Program-made: the position numbers and the translations under genes
Notes under the pieces: generated by a model
What the model was told of the DNA's origin: nothing
Database searches by the model: none
The model's input: only the letters and a program-made list of their open reading frames with translations
Shown here: positions 26,050 to 33,841 of the stretch, in pieces
Position numbering within the stretch: position 1 is the first letter of the stretch
Layout: the number at the start of each line of letters is the position of its first letter
NCBI GenBank assembly: GCA_027622195.1
Contig: JAQBZO010000012.1
Coordinates: forward strand, 1 to 53,790
From: Planctomycetota bacterium
GTDB lineage: Bacteria > Planctomycetota > Phycisphaerae > Phycisphaerales > SM1A02
DNA: 53,790 bases
Direction of reading: 5' to 3'

Positions 26050-28995
26050 ATGCCCCCCACACCCGACCACTCCTCGGACTGCATCCGAGTTCGAGGTGCG
26101 CGCGAGCACAATCTCAAGAACATCGATGTATTGATCCCGCGCAATCAACTCGTGGTGCTCACTGGGCCGAGCGGATCGGGCAAGAGTTCGCTCGCCTTCG
26201 ACACCATCTTTGCAGAGGGTCAACGGAAGTACATGGAGAGCCTCTCTGCGTACGCACGCCAATTCCTCGACCAGATGCAGAAATCGCAAGTCGAATCGGT
26301 GGATGGGCTTCCTCCAACCATCGCGATCGAGCAGCGATCTGGAGGACACACACCTCGGTCGACTGTCGCGACCACCACAGAGATTTACGACTACTTGAGA
26401 CTCCTCTTCGCCCGCTGCGGCACGCCAACGTGTTGGCACAGGGATGAGGACGGCACCGTCTGCGGTCAGACTATTACTGCCACGAGCGCCACGCTCATTA
26501 CACAAACCATCCTCACCGACTGCGATGGACGGCGAGTCGTTCTCTGCGCGCCCATCATTCGGGGGAGAAAGGGACATCACCGCGATGTCCTCGAGGCGAT
26601 GCGCAAGGCAGGATTCATGCGCGCTCGCGTCAACGGGACGATGATCGATCTTCGCGACGCCCTCAAGGAAACGGGGGAAAACCCGCTCAAACTGGGCCGA
26701 CACGAGAAGCACGACATCGACGCGGTCGTCGATCGCATTGAGATCAGCCAAGAGGTTCGACAGCGTATTGCCGAGAGCGTTGAGACGGCGCTGAAGGCGG
26801 GTTCGGGAAGCCTCCTCGTCCTCACTGAAAACGGTGACGGATGGATTGAGCGGCGTTACAGCGAACGGCTTGCGTGTCCTGACCATCCATCATGTGCACT
26901 CGCCGAACTTGAGCCGAGAATCTTTTCGTTCAACGCTCCTCAAGGGGCGTGCTCCGCATGCCTCGGACTCGGCTCGACCGACCGATTCGTTCCCCAACTG
27001 ATCGTGCCTGACGAGTCCAAGGGGGTGGGAGATGGAGCCATCGAACCGTGGCGCAAGAACGGTCCGCGCATGAACAGTTGGTATGGGCGATACCTCCGCA
27101 AGTTCTTGGTTGCAACAAAAATCGATCGAACCACAAAGTTCTCACAGCTCAGCAAGAACCATCGTCGGATGTTGATGGAGGGAACCGACGATTCCGATGC
27201 GAAAACAATCGGCATCTCGTTCGAGGGTGTGATGCCCAACCTTCGTCGACGGATGATCGAGAGCGAGTCGATGCTTGTCCGAGAACGGCTGCGCGCCTAT
27301 CTGCGCCCTGTGGTGTGCGAGTCCTGTCACGGAGCACGATTGCGCCCCGAGTCACTCGCGGTGCGAATCGAGACGGCATCGGGTTCGGTCAACATCGCTG
27401 ATGTGACGCGGATGAACATCACCCATGCGAGGCTGTTTTCTCGGGAAATGCGGCTCAGTCCAAGCTCCACCACGATCGCCCTTCCCATTCGAAAGGAACT
27501 CGAGTCGCGGTTGGGATTTCTCGAGAGCGTCGGACTTGAATACCTCACCCTCAACCGATCGAGCGGAACACTGTCGGGTGGAGAAGCACAGCGCATTCGT
27601 CTCGCCACGCAGGTTGGATCTGGGCTCGTAGGCGTCTGTTATGTGCTTGATGAACCGACGATCGGGTTGCACCAGCGAGACAACGATCGGCTCCTCGCCA
27701 CCCTTCGACATCTCACCGAGTTGGGCAACTCTGTTCTCGTGGTCGAGCACGACGAAGAAGTCATCCGATCTGCTGACCACATCATCGATGTTGGTCCTGG
27801 ACCCGGCCGCCACGGGGGTCGCATCGTTGCGCAAGGGACCTTGAGCGACATCCTTCATGTGGAAGAAAGTTCCACTGCCGCGTACCTCTCTGGACGGCAG
27901 CGCATCGATGTTCCCAAGAATCGCCGAACACTCGATCACTCCAAACGCTCGATCACCGTTCGCGGCGCGCGGGCGAACAATTTAAAGAACATCGATGTCC
28001 GCTTTCCGCTCGGCGGCATGATCTGTGTCACAGGAGTCTCAGGGAGCGGCAAGAGCACACTCGTCAATGAGATTCTTCTTGCTTCACTTCAACGCGCCAT
28101 CGAAGGGGCGAAAGTCATTCCAGGCGATCATGATTCGGTGTCGGGGATGGATGTGATCGACCGTGTCATCGAAGTCGATCAGTCCCCCATCGGACGCACG
28201 CCGAGATCGAATCCAGCGACCTACACTGGCGTTTTCGATGAAGTGCGCCGAGTCTTCACGCGCGTCCCCGAATCCAAGATTCGTGGTTACGAGCCTGGGC
28301 GATTCTCATTCAACGTCAAGGGAGGACGATGTGAAGAATGCCAAGGGCAAGGAGTCCGCCGCATCGAGATGCACTTTCTTCCCGATGTGTTCGTCACATG
28401 CGACACATGCCACGGCACTCGGTACAACGCAGAGACCCTTCAGATTCTGTACCGCGGAAAGTCCATTGCGGATGTCCTCGCGATGACCATCGAAGAGTCT
28501 GTTGCTTTCTTCGAGGCTCACCCGAAGGCACATCGAATGCTCACCGCGCTCAATGATGTCGGACTCGGATACATGCAACTCGGTCAAGCGAGTACGACCA
28601 TGTCCGGCGGCGAGGCGCAGCGCATCAAACTCGCGAACGAACTCGGTGTCGCTGCGGCGAAACACACTCTCTATGTGCTCGACGAACCGACGACTGGACT
28701 TCACTTCTGCGATGTCGATCGTCTGCTTCAAGTCTTTCAACGACTCGCGAGTGCAGGACACACACTGGTCGTCATCGAACACAACCTCGACGTCATCAAG
28801 TGCGCTGATTGGATCATTGACCTCGGACCAGAGGGCGGCGACCGCGGAGGCACACTCGTCGCCGAAGGCACGCCAGAGCAGATCGCCAACCACGCTCAGA
28901 GTGCCACAGGACACTACCTCTCGCGGATGTTGAAGACGGCACCATTTGCGCCATGCGCGACGAAGTGGGAAGATCCCGCCCATGCCCACCAATGA
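26050..28995 (+). CDS. uvrA: Excinuclease ABC subunit A
   Basis: Damage-sensing ATPase of nucleotide excision repair (981 aa, slightly longer than the ~940 of enteric UvrA). It begins IRVRGAREHNLKNIDV, then first Walker A GPSGSGKSSLAFDT, the UvrB-binding region, zinc-binding Cys pairs (for example CSACLGLG, CESCHGARL, CEECQGQG with CDTCHGTR), signature LSGGEAQRIRLATQ, second Walker A GVSGSGKSTLVNE and second signature MSGGEAQRIKLANE. The last 14 bases overlap the next gene. A TAAACT hexamer ten bases before the ATG could be a -10 box. Neighbouring uvrB supports a joint repair locus. Confidence 0.97.
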   Translation: MPPTPDHSSDCIRVRGAREHNLKNIDVLIPRNQLVVLTGPSGSGKSSLAFDTIFAEGQRKYMESLSAYARQFLDQMQKSQVESVDGLPPTIAIEQRSGGHTPRSTVATTTEIYDYLRLLFARCGTPTCWHRDEDGTVCGQTITATSATLITQTILTDCDGRRVVLCAPIIRGRKGHHRDVLEAMRKAGFMRARVNGTMIDLRDALKETGENPLKLGRHEKHDIDAVVDRIEISQEVRQRIAESVETALKAGSGSLLVLTENGDGWIERRYSERLACPDHPSCALAELEPRIFSFNAPQGACSACLGLGSTDRFVPQLIVPDESKGVGDGAIEPWRKNGPRMNSWYGRYLRKFLVATKIDRTTKFSQLSKNHRRMLMEGTDDSDAKTIGISFEGVMPNLRRRMIESESMLVRERLRAYLRPVVCESCHGARLRPESLAVRIETASGSVNIADVTRMNITHARLFSREMRLSPSSTTIALPIRKELESRLGFLESVGLEYLTLNRSSGTLSGGEAQRIRLATQVGSGLVGVCYVLDEPTIGLHQRDNDRLLATLRHLTELGNSVLVVEHDEEVIRSADHIIDVGPGPGRHGGRIVAQGTLSDILHVEESSTAAYLSGRQRIDVPKNRRTLDHSKRSITVRGARANNLKNIDVRFPLGGMICVTGVSGSGKSTLVNEILLASLQRAIEGAKVIPGDHDSVSGMDVIDRVIEVDQSPIGRTPRSNPATYTGVFDEVRRVFTRVPESKIRGYEPGRFSFNVKGGRCEECQGQGVRRIEMHFLPDVFVTCDTCHGTRYNAETLQILYRGKSIADVLAMTIEESVAFFEAHPKAHRMLTALNDVGLGYMQLGQASTTMSGGEAQRIKLANELGVAAAKHTLYVLDEPTTGLHFCDVDRLLQVFQRLASAGHTLVVIEHNLDVIKCADWIIDLGPEGGDRGGTLVAEGTPEQIANHAQSATGHYLSRMLKTAPFAPCATKWEDPAHAHQ

Positions 28996-29365
28996 TGGAT
29001 TTGAAATGACCCTCCGCGTCGTCCCCATGCCACGCGACACGAACCACTTGGGCACGATTTTCGGCGGATACATCATGAGTCTCGTCGATCAGGCGGCCTT
29101 CGCTCATGCGCAGCGCATCACGCCAAGCCGATGGGCGACGCGCGCGGTCGAGAAGTTGGAGTTTCACTCTCCCGTTCGTTCGGGTGACATCGTCACACTG
29201 TTCACAAAGACTGAGCGTGAAGGACGAACGAGCCTGTCGATCCGCGTCCGTGTCGAGGCAGAGTGCCACATCGATGTGACCAGGGCGATCGTCACGGAAG
29301 GAGTGGTCACGATGGTGGCACTCGATCAAAACAACCGCCCTCGCTCATGGAAGGTCGCTCGTTGA
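28982..29365 (+). CDS. Acyl-CoA thioesterase, hotdog fold (YciA-like)
   Basis: 127-aa cytosolic hotdog protein that likely hydrolyses acyl-CoA thioesters. Start chosen at the ATG at 28982, overlapping uvrA by 14 bases; an upstream start would lengthen the overlap. The motif NHLGTIFGGYIMSLVDQAA matches the YciA/BFIT active-site helix (the Asp of SLVDQ is the expected catalytic residue), followed by VEKLEFHSPVRSGDIV. Acyl-chain preference cannot be inferred. purN follows with overlapping or nearly overlapping start. Confidence 0.9.
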   Translation: MPTNDGFEMTLRVVPMPRDTNHLGTIFGGYIMSLVDQAAFAHAQRITPSRWATRAVEKLEFHSPVRSGDIVTLFTKTEREGRTSLSIRVRVEAECHIDVTRAIVTEGVVTMVALDQNNRPRSWKVAR

Positions 29366-29373
29366 AGGATGAA

Positions 29374-29937
29374 ATGATTTCGATTGGCGCGTTGGTTTCG
29401 GGATCAGGTCGATCAGCGCTCCATCTCGCCGCACTGTGCGCCAAGGGCACGCTGCCTGCCCGCGTCTCGGTCGTGATCGCCACTCGTGAATCCGTGCCCG
29501 CCGTCGAGCGATGCCGCGCCGCCGGTTTGATCGTCGCGATCGTTCCCGCAGGAATCGGCTTCGATGATCGGCTCGACCAAGTCCTTCGAGATCACGGAGT
29601 CACACTCGTCTGCCTCTGCGGCTATTTGCGCCATTTTCGCGTGGATGGATGGATCGGACGGGCGCTCAATATCCACCCGGCTCTCCTTCCAAAACATGGT
29701 GGGCGATGGATGTATGGAATGCGCGTTCACAGCGCAGTGCTCGATGCAGGAGACCTTGAGTCAGGCTGCACGGTGCATGAGGTCGATGCTGAGTACGACC
29801 ACGGCACAACCATCGTGCAGCGGCGATGTGCGGTCCTCCCCACCGATACGCCAGAACTGCTTGCGGCGCGTGTTTTTGAGCAAGAACTTCTCGCTTGGCC
29901 TGATGCCATTCTTCAGTGGAGTGCGCGGCGCGGCTAG
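29374..29937 (+). CDS. purN: Phosphoribosylglycinamide formyltransferase
   Basis: Folate-dependent enzyme of de novo purine synthesis that converts GAR to FGAR. 187 aa from the ATG at 29374, preceded by AAGGA four bases upstream; a TTG at 29362 that overlaps the thioesterase stop and an ATG at 29347 are alternatives. Motifs: GALVSGSGRSALHL phosphate loop, NIHPALLPKHGG with catalytic Asn and His, and VDAEYDHGTTIVQRR with the catalytic Asp. GRWMYGMRVHSAVLDAG replaces the more usual G.HAH segment. No other purine genes are adjacent. Confidence 0.92.
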   Translation: MISIGALVSGSGRSALHLAALCAKGTLPARVSVVIATRESVPAVERCRAAGLIVAIVPAGIGFDDRLDQVLRDHGVTLVCLCGYLRHFRVDGWIGRALNIHPALLPKHGGRWMYGMRVHSAVLDAGDLESGCTVHEVDAEYDHGTTIVQRRCAVLPTDTPELLAARVFEQELLAWPDAILQWSARRG

Positions 29938-29946
29938 GCTGAACAC

Positions 29947-31461
29947 ATGGCCCACTGGGACACGCGCATTGCAGTGATCATCGCCTCATTGTTCGTGAGT
30001 TGCTCGCTGATTTCTCATGGTGCGTTGCTCGAACCTCCAGGACAAAAGGAAGCACTCGCGCGCATCGGTCAACTCGCGCGCGAAGGGCGTTGGAACGATA
30101 TTCAGACTTCGGCTCGCGCATGGCTCAAAGATCATCCGTCCGATGACGCGATGCTGTACAACCTTGCTTGCGCGCAGTCGAGACTGGGAGATCAGCGCGC
30201 CGCATCGGACTCGCTTCGGCAGGCACTTCGCGCTGGTTTCGACCAATGGGGATTGATGCAATCGGACGCCGACCTCGATGGACTTCGCACCCACGAAGCA
30301 TGGGAATCGGTCCTCGCCGTCCGTGATTCGCTGCGCAATACTTCTCGAACGGGTGAGGCACAAAACGGAGGAAGTTCAGTCGACCGCGCTAGCGAGGCGA
30401 TGACGAGATGGCGCGAGCGGCACGGCGCATCGGGCTATCGCTACGAATCAGATGAGGTGCGACGGCTGCACATCATTTCATCCCTCGACGAAACAAGCGA
30501 CCGTGAGATGAAGGCGAGCGTGCGCGCGCAAGCGGATCACCTCATCGAGGCGCTGTTTGAGTCTCCGCAACCTGATTATGTGCTGATTGTGATTCCAACA
30601 CGCGAGGATGCAAAGCAATACCTCGAAATGTCAGACGATCCCACCGAGCCGAGTCAAGGTGGCGTCTACGACCACAACAAGAGAGCGCTTATCTCGCAGG
30701 ATATTGGGGCGAGTTTGCGACACGAGTTCGTCCACGCGATGCACTGGGGACACATGGATCGGCTCGGACAGCGCCACCCCGTTTGGTTGCAAGAAGGGCT
30801 CGCTGCACTCTACGAGTCGTATGACATTGATGATTCGGGTCGCGTTCGTTACCGCGCGAATGAGCGCCACAACATTGTGTGGGACGCGATCAATCGAAAG
30901 GTTGCGCCGACTTTTGCCGAATTGTTCGCGATGGACAACGACACTTTCGTTCGACCAGACATCGTCCTCGTGAACTACGCCCAGGTGCGAAGTATTTTTG
31001 AACACCTCGCGAGCCAACGCAAGGTGGAAGCGTTTTACAAGGAGTATGTCAAACTCTTCGCCGAAGATCCAACTGGGCAACGCGCGCTCGAAACGGTGTG
31101 GGGGAAACCGCTCGATCAGGTTGAATCTGGATGGCGCAAATGGATCCTTCGGCGAGGTCAAATTGACGACTCGGTCGGTCGTGGCGACGCGTCGCTCGGG
31201 ATCGCGGCGGAAGACGCGGGAGACGGAGCTCGCCTCATCACCATTGCCGAGGGAGGACCCGCCAAGGCGGCGGGCATGCAGCTGGGTGATGTCATTGTTT
31301 CGCTCGGGACGCGTCCCGTCCGTTCGATGCTCGAGTTGCAACTCGACCTCGCCCGCCGAAAAGTAGGTGAAAAAGTAGAAGTTCGCTTCCGGAGGGGTGA
31401 TTCCTATCTCACCCTTCGTGTGACCTTGACCCCATTGGGGGGTCGCCGGTCTACTCGATGA
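29947..31461 (+). CDS. Secreted TPR - HExxH metalloprotease - PDZ protein
   Basis: 504-aa exported protein. A signal peptide (~1-26) is followed by a TPR-like region (~35-125; LYNLACAQSRLGDQRAASDSLRQAL). A gluzincin-type peptidase domain has RHEFVHAMHW (HExxH at 259-263) and WLQEGLAALYE, where Glu 283 is the expected third zinc ligand. A C-terminal PDZ domain (~412-495) includes GPAKAAGMQLGDVIVSLG. The order suggests a periplasmic zinc protease whose PDZ recognises substrate ends. It follows purN closely, but a separate -10-like TAGGCT sits just before its ATG. Homologous layouts are known in planctomycetes; substrate unknown. Confidence 0.82.
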   Translation: MAHWDTRIAVIIASLFVSCSLISHGALLEPPGQKEALARIGQLAREGRWNDIQTSARAWLKDHPSDDAMLYNLACAQSRLGDQRAASDSLRQALRAGFDQWGLMQSDADLDGLRTHEAWESVLAVRDSLRNTSRTGEAQNGGSSVDRASEAMTRWRERHGASGYRYESDEVRRLHIISSLDETSDREMKASVRAQADHLIEALFESPQPDYVLIVIPTREDAKQYLEMSDDPTEPSQGGVYDHNKRALISQDIGASLRHEFVHAMHWGHMDRLGQRHPVWLQEGLAALYESYDIDDSGRVRYRANERHNIVWDAINRKVAPTFAELFAMDNDTFVRPDIVLVNYAQVRSIFEHLASQRKVEAFYKEYVKLFAEDPTGQRALETVWGKPLDQVESGWRKWILRRGQIDDSVGRGDASLGIAAEDAGDGARLITIAEGGPAKAAGMQLGDVIVSLGTRPVRSMLELQLDLARRKVGEKVEVRFRRGDSYLTLRVTLTPLGGRRSTR

Positions 31462-31639
31462 CTTCAACCCGCTCAAGAGTCCGAACTTTTTTTGGTGGAG
31501 TTGCCAACAACTTGGCGATTTCCCTTTACGAAGTGAACTCTTGGTCTACCTTGATCGTTGAAACCATCGTCGCCTCGGGCGGTTGGTGTGTCACCCGCTG
31601 CCCTCGTCCAGCCTTACGGCTTAAGAAGGAGTAACTGCA
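31462..31639 (+). other. Intergenic region before hpf
   Basis: The longest gap in the window (178 bases). It holds a small perfect inverted repeat, GCCAA-CAAC-TTGGC (31503-31516), not followed by a T run. No convincing promoter hexamer pair was found. The hpf-ptsN-ptsH promoter should lie here because the strong ribosome binding site at its end starts a new unit. Confidence 0.5.
31626..31631 (+). promoter_or_regulatory. Strong Shine-Dalgarno of hpf
   Basis: AAGGAG eight bases before the ATG at 31640. It is one of the few near-consensus sites in the window, consistent with high expression of the ribosome hibernation factor. Confidence 0.65.
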
Positions 31640-31936
31640 ATGGTGATCACAATTAGCGCGAAACATATGGCTCTATCCGATAAGGTGGCTGATTACATCC
31701 GTCAGAAGATGTCCAAGTTGCCCCGCTACTTCAATCGTATTCAGGAATTGGTCGTCGTCGTCGAAAAACTCCGCCGTGGCTACCATGTAGAGATCCGCAG
31801 TGACGTCGAGCACCATGAGGACTTTGTGAGTACCTCAGACCATGAAAACCTTTTCATGTGCGTCGACCTCGCAGTGAATCGCAGCGCCCGACAGTTGTGT
31901 GATTGGAAAGAGAAGATCCGCCAGCACCGCCGCTGA
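31640..31936 (+). CDS. hpf: Ribosome hibernation promoting factor (short HPF/RaiA family)
   Basis: 98-aa protein that binds the small ribosomal subunit in resting cells. The sequence has the family pattern: ITISAKHMALSDKVADYIRQKMSKLPRYF, then VVVVEKLRRGYHVEI and a helix rich in basic residues (LAVNRSARQLCDWKEKIRQHR). No long C-terminal dimerisation domain is present, so this is the short type. It is followed at short distance by EIIA(Ntr) and HPr genes, the order found after rpoN in many bacteria; rpoN itself is absent, since a metalloprotease precedes it. Confidence 0.93.
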   Translation: MVITISAKHMALSDKVADYIRQKMSKLPRYFNRIQELVVVVEKLRRGYHVEIRSDVEHHEDFVSTSDHENLFMCVDLAVNRSARQLCDWKEKIRQHRR

Positions 31937-31981
31937 ATCCACGGCGTTTCAAAGGCGGCACAGTAGACGGAGCCCCGCCCC

Positions 31982-32458
31982 ATGAAACTCCACCAGATCA
32001 TTCACACCGAAGCCATCGTCGTCCCGCTTACTGCGGGAAAGCGGGAAGCCGCTATTACTGACCTCGCCGAAGCACTCACTGCCGCGGGAGCCCTCACGGC
32101 AGCCGAGTGTGATGCCGCCGTCAAGGCTGCGATCAAACGAGAAAAGCGTGGATCCACTGGGTTTGGAAATGGCATTGCTGTGCCGCACGCCAAAATTCCT
32201 GGAGACCGCCCTCCCATGGCTGCTGTAGGAATCTGTCCCGCGGGAATGGACTTCAAATCGTTGGATCGCCAACCCGTTCACGCCATCTTCTTTCTTGCAT
32301 CGCCAGAGGGTCGCCCCGATGACCATGTCGCGGCGATGGAAGCAATTTTCAGCGCGCTGTCGAACGCGCAGTTTCGCAAGTTCCTCATGCAGGTGCGTGA
32401 TCGCGATGAAATGATAGAACTTCTCGCTGAAATGGATGCTGGCGCAGTCCGCGCTTGA
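31982..32458 (+). CDS. ptsN: PTS EIIA domain protein, nitrogen-regulatory (PtsN-like)
   Basis: 158-aa cytosolic phosphocarrier. The EIIA(fructose/Ntr) motif GFGNGIAVPHAK places the phosphorylated His at about residue 69. LASPEGRPDDHVAAMEAIF and the C-terminal helix also match. No EIIB or EIIC sugar permease domain is encoded nearby, so a regulatory rather than transport role is likely. It lies between hpf (45-base gap) and an HPr gene (10-base gap), forming a compact regulatory PTS cassette. Confidence 0.92.
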   Translation: MKLHQIIHTEAIVVPLTAGKREAAITDLAEALTAAGALTAAECDAAVKAAIKREKRGSTGFGNGIAVPHAKIPGDRPPMAAVGICPAGMDFKSLDRQPVHAIFFLASPEGRPDDHVAAMEAIFSALSNAQFRKFLMQVRDRDEMIELLAEMDAGAVRA

Positions 32459-32468
32459 GTATGAACCT

Positions 32469-32747
32469 GTGATCAATCTCGACGTGACCATTCAGAACAC
32501 CTTGGGCCTGCACGCGAGGCCAGCAATGAGCTTCGTCCAGCTCGCAGGGACATTTCGTTCTGAAGTACGAGTTCGTCGACGCGCTGGAGATGAAATGGTC
32601 GACGGAAAGAGCATCATGCAGATGCTGCTTCTCGCGGCAACACGCGGAACCGTCCTCTCGATTGAGTGCGAAGGACATGATGAAGGGGCTGCACTCGCTG
32701 CGCTCGTTGACTTGGTGAACTCCAAGTTTGGCGAAGAGGGCTTGTAG
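32469..32747 (+). CDS. ptsH: HPr family phosphocarrier protein
   Basis: 92 aa from the GTG at 32469. This start puts the phosphorylated His of TLGLHARPA at position 15, the number usual in HPr; an ATG at 32436 would add 11 residues and overlap ptsN. A Ser in DGKSIMQML (about 48) occupies the regulatory HPr-kinase site region (KSIM). It probably relays phosphate to the EIIA next door. Enzyme I is not seen here. gpsA converges on it with five bases between stops. Confidence 0.92.
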   Translation: MINLDVTIQNTLGLHARPAMSFVQLAGTFRSEVRVRRRAGDEMVDGKSIMQMLLLAATRGTVLSIECEGHDEGAALAALVDLVNSKFGEEGL

Positions 32748-32752
32748 TCGAA

Positions 32753-33748
32753 TCAACCGCGTTCGCTGCTTGCATCCCGCACCATCAGCAGTTGCATCGC
32801 ATCGCGAACCGAGAGTGCTCCATCCAGCACACGCGCAACCGCCTCGATAATCGGAAGTTCGATCGAGAGGGACCTTGCATGTTGCACGACAACGCGTGCG
32901 GTTTCGACACCTTCGACTACACAAAGACTTTTTGCGAGATACTCATCGAGTGTCGCGCCTCGACCGATCGCTTCTCCGCACGAGCGATTGCGTCCTTGAG
33001 GACAGAAACAAGTCGTGGCGAGGTCGCCCACTCCTGCGAGGCCGAAGAAGGTTGCCTCGTGCGCTCCGAGGGCTGAACCGTAGCGCATCATTTCGGCGAG
33101 TCCACGAGAGAGAAGCATGCTCTTGGCATTGAATCCTGCATCGATACCGTCGAGCATCCCGGCGGCAAGCGCGATGACATTCTTGAGCGCGCCCGCGAGC
33201 TCGACTCCAAGCGGATCAGCACCACAGTACACACGAAGCCATGGCGTCATCAAGAGCAGTTGCGTTCGCTTGACATCCTCTTCCACCGACGACGCAGCAA
33301 TCATGGCGGCGGGGCGTTTTTGAGCCAATTCGCTCGCGATATTGGGCCCGCTCACCACCACCACTTCACGACGCGTCAATTCGAGCCACACCGCACTCGC
33401 CCGCTTCGCTGAACCATGCTCGAGCCCTTTCGTGGTACTCACGATGAGTGCGTCATCGTGGATCAGCGGTCGAACCTTCGTCACAACTGAGCGCAAGTAC
33501 TGGGACGGAATCGCGCAGATGACATTCGATGCCCCTTCGAGTGCGGCGCGTTCGTCATGGGTCACCGCAACGGGCGCAGGCAGCACAAATCCTGGCAACC
33601 TGGTGGTCGCACGGGTTCTTCGAATGGACTCGCTCTCCGAGGCGATTGGACTCCAAATCGTCGTGTCGAATCCATTCTCACTTGCGATCATGGCAAGGAC
33701 GACGCCAAGTTGGCCATCTCCGAGGATGGTGACTGGACCGCGCATCAT
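32753..33748 (-). CDS. gpsA: NAD(P)H-dependent glycerol-3-phosphate dehydrogenase
   Basis: Cytosolic enzyme that makes sn-glycerol 3-phosphate from dihydroxyacetone phosphate for phospholipids. 331 aa from the ATG at 33748; a TTG at 33772 would add eight residues. Motifs: the nucleotide-binding start ILGDGQLGVVLA, STTKGLE, SGPNIASELA, catalytic-Lys region ELAGALKNVIALAAGM and GLAGVGDLATTCF. The first motif is odd: GpsA normally reads GxGxWGTA, and here Trp is replaced by Leu. It is read away from the P-type ATPase gene. Confidence 0.92.
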   Translation of the reverse strand: MMRGPVTILGDGQLGVVLAMIASENGFDTTIWSPIASESESIRRTRATTRLPGFVLPAPVAVTHDERAALEGASNVICAIPSQYLRSVVTKVRPLIHDDALIVSTTKGLEHGSAKRASAVWLELTRREVVVVSGPNIASELAQKRPAAMIAASSVEEDVKRTQLLLMTPWLRVYCGADPLGVELAGALKNVIALAAGMLDGIDAGFNAKSMLLSRGLAEMMRYGSALGAHEATFFGLAGVGDLATTCFCPQGRNRSCGEAIGRGATLDEYLAKSLCVVEGVETARVVVQHARSLSIELPIIEAVARVLDGALSVRDAMQLLMVRDASSERG

Positions 33749-33827
33749 CAAATCGTACCTGCCAGGGTCCAACAGCGAACTTCAACGGGGGTCCGCGCGT
33801 GTAACCTCTCGCCGACTGAGAACCACC

Positions 33828-33832
33828 AAGGA
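33828..33832 (+). promoter_or_regulatory. Ribosome binding site supporting the TTG start of the P-type ATPase
   Basis: AAGGA nine bases before the TTG at 33842. The in-frame sequence further upstream (33557-33841) lies antisense to gpsA and contains no metal-binding domain, so this start is preferred. Confidence 0.5.
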
Positions 33833-33841
33833 ACTTTCCCT

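Noticed and set aside
31503-31516. Inverted repeat as a terminator after the metalloprotease gene
   Set aside because: Only a five-base stem and no T run follows it.
33557-33841. N-terminal extension of the P-type ATPase that could hold a metal-binding domain
   Set aside because: The sequence is antisense to gpsA, has no HMA motif, and a ribosome binding site supports the TTG at 33842.
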